Origin: Oscillospiraceae bacterium
GTDB lineage: Bacteria; Bacillota; Clostridia; Oscillospirales; Oscillospiraceae
Direction of reading: 5' to 3'
Length of the DNA stretch: 53,859 bases
NCBI GenBank assembly: GCA_020025275.1
Contig: JAHHSI010000014.1
Location: 1-53,859, forward strand
Part shown: piece by piece, positions 47,415-53,859 of the stretch
Layout of the letters: each line of letters begins with the position of its first letter
How positions within the stretch are numbered: position 1 is the stretch's first letter
Position numbers and translations under genes: made by a program
The notes under the pieces: model-generated
What the model saw: the letters and a program-made list of their open reading frames with translations, nothing else
Database searches by the model: none
Told to the model about the DNA's origin: nothing

Positions 47415-50400
47415 TCAAGGGCATTCCCCGCCGGAGAGCAGCCGTAGCAGTTCCTCATCCTTTTCGATGACACGGCAGGCCAGTTCATTGCTTCCGGCAC
47501 CGGCCAGCTGCGCTTTGACAGTGGCAAGAAGCGTCTCCCCCTCTTCCGGCACCGGGGTGTCCTTTGACTCGGCCACAAGATAGATGTGCCTGTAGGTATC
47601 CGTCTCCCACGCAAGGGCCCAGTCGGGCGCATACCGCCCCGTCGGTGTGGAGATCCGGAACGAGCGAGGCAGCCGGGAATAGAGCACCGGCGCTGCCGCA
47701 CCCTGCGGCTGATCTACGCCTTCCCGCAGACCATCCCACGCCTCCGCCGCACCGCCGGTGCTCCCCGGCGTGCCGCAAAGATCCATCATCGCCGTGATCT
47801 CCGCACGGTATGTGCCGTCCGACTTCCGCCGGACAATGTGCTCCACCACGATGTCGGCCTTGGTGCGGTTGATGATTTGGGCCGTTTTCAAAAGGAACTC
47901 CTCGGGATTGACACGGAACATGGCAAAGGTTTCGGGGGGTATCCCGCATAAAATGGCGGCCACCGTCCCACGGGTAAGGCCCGTCTCCTCCACCAGTTTT
48001 CCAAGGAGATCATACTTGGAAGAGCCAAGGGTCAGGCGGCTCACGGCCTGCTGCTCCTCCTTTGTTCGGTGAAAGCCCTGTCCTTGCCGCTGCCGGGCCT
48101 GCGATGTAAGGCAGGCGGTTTGCTCGCCATATTCCTTCTTTACGGAAGCCGTGGTCACGGCGAGACTCCGCTGCAGATGGTCCACGGCTCTCCGGATCAG
48201 CGTCGGCGTATCCAGAGAAACCGTGTAGGTGCTCTTGCGACTGATCCGCTCCCACAGCGTCTGCACCTCTCTTCGCCGGCGGCGCTCCTCGTCCGCTTCT
48301 GCCGCCCCCTGCTCCCGCAGCGCATCCTCGATCTGCATAGCACGGGGATCGTAGATAGACGACAGGATCTGCACCACGGCATCTGCATAGTCCTGGACTT
48401 CTTCAGCTACCCGAACCAAGCCGTTTTCTTTGTCGTCATAATAGCGTTCGGTCAGCTCTCCGTGCTGAACATAGCCATGGCGGACCAGCTCCCTGCAGAT
48501 CACCTCGGCCAGTGCAGCCGTCACCGGCAGCTCCTGCCCGGCGGCATTGGTGAGACACCGACCCGTAAAGAGCTTCCCATCCACCTTCTGCGGCCGGTCC
48601 CGCATGGACTCGGCAAGACCGGACTGCAGCGCCTGAGCGAATGTGCGGAAGGAGAGATCGGTGATCAGCGTCAGCTTGTTGACCCGCTGCACATCCTTTC
48701 CCAGTACGCTTTCGTCCATGCGCTCCCCCTGCTGGTTGACGCACAAGCGAAGCCCCCGGCCGATCTCCTGACGGCTGCGGACCTCCGACGCACTCTGCGG
48801 TTTCAGCGTGCAGATCTGGAACACATTGGGGTTGTCCCAGCCCTCCCGAAGGGCCGAGTGAGAGAAGAGGAAGCGCACCGGCTCCTCCAGACGCAGCAGC
48901 CGCTCCTTATCCCGCATGATCAGGTCGTAGGCATCGGTATCATCGGTGGTCTGCTTTTTCTTATTGTGGATCTTACTCTCCACAAAGCGGGCTTTGTGGC
49001 CTTTTTTCCGGTCCACGGAGAAATATCCCTGATGCGTGCTCCGGACATCGATGTTGCGGAGATAGCGGCCATAGGCGCTGTCTCCGTCCTGTGCAAGAAA
49101 ACTGTCCACCACATTCCGGTATTCTTCCTCGAACATCTGCGCATATTCCCCGTTGCGGCCATCCCCGTGGTCTCCATCATAGAGTCGGTACTTGGCCACC
49201 TCGTCCACAAAAAACAGCGACAGCACCTTGACCCCGCTGCCGTACAGCTCCCGCTCCCGCTCCAGATGCGTACGGATCGTCTCCCGGATCTGCATCCGGC
49301 GCTGCAGGGCCTCCCTTTGCTCGTTGCCCTGCATCTGCCCGGGGTAGAGCTTTCGGCCGTTGCGGAAGGTGACCGAGTGGTCCCGCCCGTCGATTTCCGT
49401 GATCTGATAGCCGTCGGAATACTCCTCCAGATGGTGGGACTCTTCAAAAAGATCGGCCTTGACGCCCAGCTTTTTCACCACAGTCCGGACCCCGGCACTC
49501 CCCTTGCGTTCAAAACCGAGGCGGGCCGTGGGCGCCCGATCGGGATAGGTATCGACGCCCTCAAGGCAGACGTAGCCGCCGGAGGCCGCCGTGTCAGTTA
49601 TGGTAATGCCTATGGCCGCAATTTTCTTGACCAAATGCTGATGATAGGCGTCCACGGCATCCAAGCGGTACACCATGGTGTATCGCTCTTTATGGGTGGC
49701 CGAATAGCGAAGTGTAAAGAGCGCATGGAATTTTTTCAGACATTCTTTGGTCTGCTTCCCCTCCACGCTCTGGGGCTCATCGATCACCAGGATCGGGTTC
49801 ATGGAGGCGATGATCTCCATCGGCGTCCGGTTCCGGAACCGCTCTGTCTTTTTGTCAATGACCCTCTGGTTTTTACTGGAATTGAAGGCCTGCATATTGA
49901 TGATCATAACGTGGATCGAGGAATCTGCGGCAAAATCCTCCACGTCCTTGAGCCGATCGGATTGATAGACGAAAAAGCGGATCTTCTTGCCGTAGTCCTC
50001 CGCAAAATGCTCCTGCGTGGTCTGCAGCGACTGGTAGACCCCCTCCCGGATGGCCACCGACGGCACCACAATTATGAACTTGCTCCAGCCGTAGCGGGCG
50101 TTCAGCTCGTAGATGGTCTTGACATAGGTATAGGTCTTGCCCGTACCGGTTTCCATTTCAACGCTCAAATTGATGCCCGGCCCCTCCAGTGCCTCCGCCG
50201 GCCGCAGTCCGTTCCGCCGCTGCACCGCCTGTACATTTTTCAGCAGGGCTGCCGCCGTCAGCTCCGGCGCCAGGGGGGCGTTCCCCCATCCATCGGCTCC
50301 TGCCCCCAGCTCCTGCTGCCGCCGGCTCCAGCGGTCGCTGTTCGCTTCCTGAGCCGCTGTCTGTTTCGGCTGCCCGCTGAAAACATCGCAGACCGCTGCA

Positions 50401-50444
50401 GCCGCCTCCTTCTGGAACCGCTGATGTTTGAATTGTAGTTTCAT
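47415..50444 (-). CDS. Type III restriction enzyme, Res subunit
   Basis: A 1009-residue restriction subunit. The superfamily 2 helicase part (about 60-600) has Walker A METGTGKTYT (about residue 101) and Walker B VIDEPQSVEG (about 221; DEPQ in place of the DEAH-type box is usual in this family), with a later QEIGRGLRL motif VI. The C-terminal nuclease (about 930-970) shows YAPDWALAW and VAESKDT, the PD...ExK pattern. With the Mod subunit it would cut DNA near two unmethylated inverted sites after ATP-driven movement or sliding. The start at 50444 follows GAGAGGAG, 11 bases after the Mod stop; a GTG five codons earlier is less likely. Confidence 0.95.
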   Translation of the reverse strand: MKLQFKHQRFQKEAAAAVCDVFSGQPKQTAAQEANSDRWSRRQQELGAGADGWGNAPLAPELTAAALLKNVQAVQRRNGLRPAEALEGPGINLSVEMETGTGKTYTYVKTIYELNARYGWSKFIIVVPSVAIREGVYQSLQTTQEHFAEDYGKKIRFFVYQSDRLKDVEDFAADSSIHVMIINMQAFNSSKNQRVIDKKTERFRNRTPMEIIASMNPILVIDEPQSVEGKQTKECLKKFHALFTLRYSATHKERYTMVYRLDAVDAYHQHLVKKIAAIGITITDTAASGGYVCLEGVDTYPDRAPTARLGFERKGSAGVRTVVKKLGVKADLFEESHHLEEYSDGYQITEIDGRDHSVTFRNGRKLYPGQMQGNEQREALQRRMQIRETIRTHLERERELYGSGVKVLSLFFVDEVAKYRLYDGDHGDGRNGEYAQMFEEEYRNVVDSFLAQDGDSAYGRYLRNIDVRSTHQGYFSVDRKKGHKARFVESKIHNKKKQTTDDTDAYDLIMRDKERLLRLEEPVRFLFSHSALREGWDNPNVFQICTLKPQSASEVRSRQEIGRGLRLCVNQQGERMDESVLGKDVQRVNKLTLITDLSFRTFAQALQSGLAESMRDRPQKVDGKLFTGRCLTNAAGQELPVTAALAEVICRELVRHGYVQHGELTERYYDDKENGLVRVAEEVQDYADAVVQILSSIYDPRAMQIEDALREQGAAEADEERRRRREVQTLWERISRKSTYTVSLDTPTLIRRAVDHLQRSLAVTTASVKKEYGEQTACLTSQARQRQGQGFHRTKEEQQAVSRLTLGSSKYDLLGKLVEETGLTRGTVAAILCGIPPETFAMFRVNPEEFLLKTAQIINRTKADIVVEHIVRRKSDGTYRAEITAMMDLCGTPGSTGGAAEAWDGLREGVDQPQGAAAPVLYSRLPRSFRISTPTGRYAPDWALAWETDTYRHIYLVAESKDTPVPEEGETLLATVKAQLAGAGSNELACRVIEKDEELLRLLSGGECP

Positions 50445-50455
50445 GCTCCTCTCCC

Positions 50456-52324
50456 TCACAGAACCTTCACCTTTGTCTCCGGCGAGACCCTCCGGAAGAT
50501 CTCCGTGACGTTGACCTTATCCTCATCGGTGGCAAAGGCGCCGTCCCGCAAAACAACACGGTGCGGCTTCTGCGCCGCCATATAGTCCATCACTGTGGCG
50601 GGGATACACGCATCAAAGCAGGCGATCAGCGCACCACCGTCCACCTGATGGACGGTACAGCCCTCCACCTGCGTGCTCCGGTGGGGGCGGTTGATCGCCA
50701 CGCCCGCATCCAACAAGCAGGCATAGAGCAGGTCCAGATCTGTGCGATCCTCCTTGATGTTGGAGACCATAGACAGCAAAGACATCTGATCCAAGTCTTC
50801 CGGTTGGCACGAGACTTCCTTCATCGGGCCCTCGTCCACCCGGAACACACGAAAGCCGATGTCCAGCTCCTCGGCACACTGCGGATTACGCTCTTTGAGC
50901 TGTTCCCCGGCTCGTCGGATCCGCTCTTTCCCGATCTCGCAAATGGTCCGGTAGCCGGCCTGATAGGCTTCGCTCTTTTCCCGGCAGGGCTCCGGCAGCT
51001 GCACCATGATAAATTTACGCCGGCCGCCGTCCTCGGCATTGAGCTGCATGACCGCATGGGCCGTTGCCCCAGAACCGGAGAAAAAGTCCAGCACCAGATC
51101 CTCCTTCGTCACATTGGAAATCTTCAGCAGCCCCCGCAGCAGCTCCACGGGCTTGGGGTTACTGAAGATGTTCTTGACCCCGAACAGCTCCGTCATACAC
51201 TCATTGGCCCCCTGATTATGGCCGAACTGCTCGTGCGGCCACCAGTTTGTGGCGCACTGGCCTTCCGCCTCACGCTCCGACTGATAGTACTTCTTGCGTG
51301 GCAGGCCTTCTCCATTTTTCGGAAAATAGATGCGCCCCTCTTCCAAAAAGCGGCGGTATGTGTCCTCATCGCCCATCCACTCCCCGTCGATGCGTTTCCC
51401 GGCAGGCGTGACAATGGTATAGGCGCTGCCGGACTGGTCGGAGGCCACCTTCCAGGGCTTGCTGGCCCAAGGCCCACGCGGGTCCTGATCGGGGTTGGAG
51501 AACGTGGCGGTGATATCCAGCTTTCCCACACCCACCGTCTTGAGGTAAGCGCTGTTTTTGGCGTAGACCAAGATATGCTCCGCCACAAGGCCGATCATTT
51601 TCGTTTTATCATTGGGTTGATTATGGCGGCGGCGCCAGTGAATATGGCCCTCAAAATTCTGCTCTCCGAAAATCTCGTTGCACAGCGCCTTGAGATTGGC
51701 CACCTCGTTATCGTCGATACTGATGCAGATCACGCCGTCCTCTTTCAGCAGATTCCGTGCCAGTGTGAGCCGGGCATACATCATACTGCACCAATCCGAA
51801 TGGTAGCGACCGGCCCCGGCACTGTTTTCCCGTGCGAAATTCACATGGCCGTTTTCATCAAAGTAGCCGGTTCCGGCATGGTACGCCGATGGATCCATGG
51901 TGAAGGTATCGGGGTAAATAAAGTCGTGTCCCGTATTATACGGCGGGTCGATGTAGATCATCTTCACCTGCTTCAAATAACTCTCCTGCAGGATCTTCAA
52001 AACCTCCAGATTGTCCCCCTCCAAATAGAGGTTGCCGGTAGTCTCCCAGTCCTTGCTCTCCTCTTTCACCGGGCGCAGTGTTTTGGTGGTGGGCCGGTTG
52101 GCCGCCGCAATGGCAGCTCTCTTCCCTACCCATGTAAGCTCATACCACTCATCCCCGTCAGCCTCCGACTGGCCCAGCAGCAGTTTCAGTTTTTCAAAGT
52201 CGATCCCTTTGGCCACCGTTCCGTCCGGGCGCCGGCTCTCTGTCACCACCGCCGGAAACAGCGCCCCCAGCTTCTCTACGTTCTCGTGCGCCATATCCGC
52301 TGACGCAAATGTACATCTATCCAT
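50456..52324 (-). CDS. Type III DNA methyltransferase, Mod subunit
   Basis: A 622-residue N6-adenine methyltransferase of the beta class: the catalytic DPPYNTGHDFIYPD (about residue 125) precedes the AdoMet-binding FFSGSGATAHAVM (about 411). The variable region between them (about 180-400) would choose the target sequence. The start at 52324 follows AGGAGTATAGAG. It is the first gene of a mod-res operon and protects host DNA while also setting the specificity of Res. No simple-sequence repeat that would cause phase variation is visible in the gene. Confidence 0.95.
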   Translation of the reverse strand: MDRCTFASADMAHENVEKLGALFPAVVTESRRPDGTVAKGIDFEKLKLLLGQSEADGDEWYELTWVGKRAAIAAANRPTTKTLRPVKEESKDWETTGNLYLEGDNLEVLKILQESYLKQVKMIYIDPPYNTGHDFIYPDTFTMDPSAYHAGTGYFDENGHVNFARENSAGAGRYHSDWCSMMYARLTLARNLLKEDGVICISIDDNEVANLKALCNEIFGEQNFEGHIHWRRRHNQPNDKTKMIGLVAEHILVYAKNSAYLKTVGVGKLDITATFSNPDQDPRGPWASKPWKVASDQSGSAYTIVTPAGKRIDGEWMGDEDTYRRFLEEGRIYFPKNGEGLPRKKYYQSEREAEGQCATNWWPHEQFGHNQGANECMTELFGVKNIFSNPKPVELLRGLLKISNVTKEDLVLDFFSGSGATAHAVMQLNAEDGGRRKFIMVQLPEPCREKSEAYQAGYRTICEIGKERIRRAGEQLKERNPQCAEELDIGFRVFRVDEGPMKEVSCQPEDLDQMSLLSMVSNIKEDRTDLDLLYACLLDAGVAINRPHRSTQVEGCTVHQVDGGALIACFDACIPATVMDYMAAQKPHRVVLRDGAFATDEDKVNVTEIFRRVSPETKVKVL

Positions 52325-52557
52325 CTCTATACTCCTATGCTGCACATACGATCGATCCTACCGGCCGCCCCACATCTCCGGCGGCCGGATATTTCCCAGG
52401 AAAGGAGAGCTCCCTTTCTGCGGCATCAGCACATGACGGCAGCGCTCTCACCCGAAAAGTTCGTGCTTCTTATCCAGTATCCATTATACCACAAGATGTG
52501 CGCCATGAAAAGCACGGAAGCGGCCGTGCGCCATTCAGGCACAGGCTTTGCTTTATT

Positions 52558-52586
52558 TTGACATTTTCTGCCCCTTTTGCTATACT
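52558..52586 (+). promoter_or_regulatory. Sigma-A promoter of the nuclease-like gene
   Basis: TTGACA (52558-52563), a 17-base spacer and TATACT (52581-52586). It is in the 339-base gap between the divergent Mod gene and the nuclease-like gene; the rest of that gap shows no gene or known regulatory motif. Confidence 0.8.
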
Positions 52587-52663
52587 ATCGTCCATAGGAA
52601 CCAAGAGCGCTCCGCCCTGCCGGTACAGGGCCAAGCCGCCCGAACGAAACGCTTAAGAAAGAG

Positions 52664-53779
52664 GTGTCCCCCTTGCTCAAAAAAGGTATCCTGCGCAGTG
52701 TAGAGAACCCCGCTATCGTGGCCCGTGCCAATCCCTACTGCGGTGATCCCACCGAGTGGTTCAATGCAGCCCCGTTCAAGAAACAGCCCCTATTTTGTCT
52801 GAATGTCGACTTTTTTGTCGATTGGAAAAATGAAGCGATTGCGCCCGTTTTTTGGACGAAGCGCATCATCTCCGGCACGTTTTCCCCGCTTCCGGACGAC
52901 ATCTATCAGCAGATCGTGGCGGCAGACGGAGAGGACTATGTCCATCATTTGGCCGGAGTTGCCCGGCGCTATGGGATCGACATGACGTACCTCCTGTTCC
53001 GGGATCTGCCGGCGAACCAGTGGGCCAATCCCAAAAACAAAATTTATGTATTCAACCTGAGCGCCTATGAGCGCCAAACGGATCGCACCTCCTGCGTGCA
53101 GGAACTCAGCGCTGACGAGCTCAAAAACGTGATTCGGGGCATCCGCAAGGAGACCCATCGGATTGGAAAAAAATCCCTGAAATATGCCAGCTCGACCTTA
53201 GAGGTCTATCTGGCACAGGACGACGCCATCTACCCCGGAGACGCCGACATCCTGCTGGTCAATCAGGACGATTGTGTCGAGGCCATCATCGAAGTCAAAA
53301 AGCACAACCAGTGGAGCCAAAAACGAGCCCCCCACATTCAGGACGAAACCATTGCGCTCTATCGGGACATCGATCGGTTGAAATACCAGAGTCTTGGTCT
53401 TCTCAAGGATTTTCTGAGTTGCCCCCTGTATATGCTGTACTACACCACCATCACCCGTGAAGAGACAGCGCCCAATGCACTGAAATTCGAGCAGCTGGTG
53501 GGGCCGCACGACTGTCTGAAGGCCGTTTATCCCAAGCTGATGCCGCTTCCGCAGGCACAGAACGACCAGTCGCTTTCGGACTTCTACACGGCGTTTGAGG
53601 CGTACCGCCGTCAGGAATGTCTCTACGATTTCGACCATATCTGCCTGACGGACAGCTATCACAAGGGCCGTCCCATTTCCAGAGCGAATCCGAAGTGCCT
53701 GCAATACATCGCAGATCCTCGCTGCAAGGCCGCCGAAAAAGCCGCCGTGCAGCAGTATCTATCGTTCCTCGCCCCCTAA
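52664..53779 (+). CDS. Unknown protein with a PD-(D/E)XK nuclease-like motif
   Basis: A 371-residue cytosolic protein, family not recognised. Residues about 180-210 hold TLEVYLAQDD, then GDADILLVN and EAIIEVKKHN, the spacing and hydrophobic strands of a PD-(D/E)XK nuclease core (Glu, Asp, then E-x-K). The N-terminal 150 residues have no clear motif. It has its own strong promoter and is divergent from a type III restriction system, so a restriction, repair or defence accessory role is plausible. The start is taken as GTG 52664; a TTG at 52673 has an ideal GAGGTG spacing and may be the real start. Only 80 bases without a gene follow to the window end. Confidence 0.65.
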   Translation: MSPLLKKGILRSVENPAIVARANPYCGDPTEWFNAAPFKKQPLFCLNVDFFVDWKNEAIAPVFWTKRIISGTFSPLPDDIYQQIVAADGEDYVHHLAGVARRYGIDMTYLLFRDLPANQWANPKNKIYVFNLSAYERQTDRTSCVQELSADELKNVIRGIRKETHRIGKKSLKYASSTLEVYLAQDDAIYPGDADILLVNQDDCVEAIIEVKKHNQWSQKRAPHIQDETIALYRDIDRLKYQSLGLLKDFLSCPLYMLYYTTITREETAPNALKFEQLVGPHDCLKAVYPKLMPLPQAQNDQSLSDFYTAFEAYRRQECLYDFDHICLTDSYHKGRPISRANPKCLQYIADPRCKAAEKAAVQQYLSFLAP

Positions 53780-53859
53780 GGCGCCGCAGGGCGGGGCAGC
53801 GCTGACTGCCGGGTGGGGGATGACTTCCTCCTTTGTTGGAAATTGGGGCGCCCATATGG

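Noticed and set aside
48069..52303. Plus-strand frames of 789 and 580 codons over Res and Mod
   Set aside because: Shadows of clear type III restriction genes; composition is dominated by His, Leu and Arg.

Overview
The window reads as a chromosomal piece of a GC-rich, anaerobic gut-type Firmicute, most likely in the Oscillospiraceae/Ruminococcaceae. This is inferred from Clostridia-type families (rubrerythrin-rubredoxin fusion, flavodoxin with DUF3793 and DUF2325, BlaI/M56 pair), CIRCE control of a small heat-shock protein, ECF transporters and strong AGGAGG-type ribosome binding sites. No rRNA, tRNA, insertion sequence or CRISPR array was seen.

Left part (1-9 kb, mostly minus strand). A cobalamin riboswitch with its own terminator heads an operon of a very large surface protein with a terpenoid-cyclase-like toroid, a DUF4430 lipoprotein and the first 37 codons of an ECF T protein. 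This looks like a bacterial, split version of the two-domain intrinsic factor/transcobalamin fold feeding an ECF vitamin transporter. It is followed by a diacylglycerol-type glycosyltransferase, a CDF metal exporter and a rubrerythrin.

9-13 kb holds a CIRCE-controlled Hsp20 gene and a divergent metal-resistance unit: a P1B ATPase with a free-standing HMA chaperone, opposite an unusual ArsR-AraC fusion regulator.

13-27.4 kb is an iron-type block on the minus strand. It contains an AraC regulator; an ECF S, T and double-ATPase set interleaved with a YbtPQ-like pair of ABC proteins; a second ABC pair with YgbA and DUF454; and a DUF2325, DUF3793, flavodoxin operon. Four copies of the palindrome GTTAG-N6-CTAAC sit upstream of three of these operons and suggest one shared metal regulator.

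27.5-39.7 kb holds a BlaI/BlaR1-like pair (the sensor is cut by an amber codon), a cysteine desulfurase, IscU and Rrf2 iron-sulfur operon, the lower-ligand cobalamin genes cobT, cobU, cobS and cobC, a molybdate-type ABC operon with DUF364, and pyruvate kinase.

39.8-47.4 kb is a mobile-element module: a DnaB-like ATPase, a probable replication initiator, small unknown genes (one with an amber codon), a very acidic protein with an SSB-like tail, a ClpP-like protease and a VirD4/TraG coupling protein. It carries five copies of an undescribed structured element, in which a hairpin of changing sequence is always followed by CGRGTG and a T-rich stretch.

47.4-53.9 kb is a type III restriction-modification system (Res and Mod) with a neighbouring protein that has a PD-(D/E)XK-like motif.
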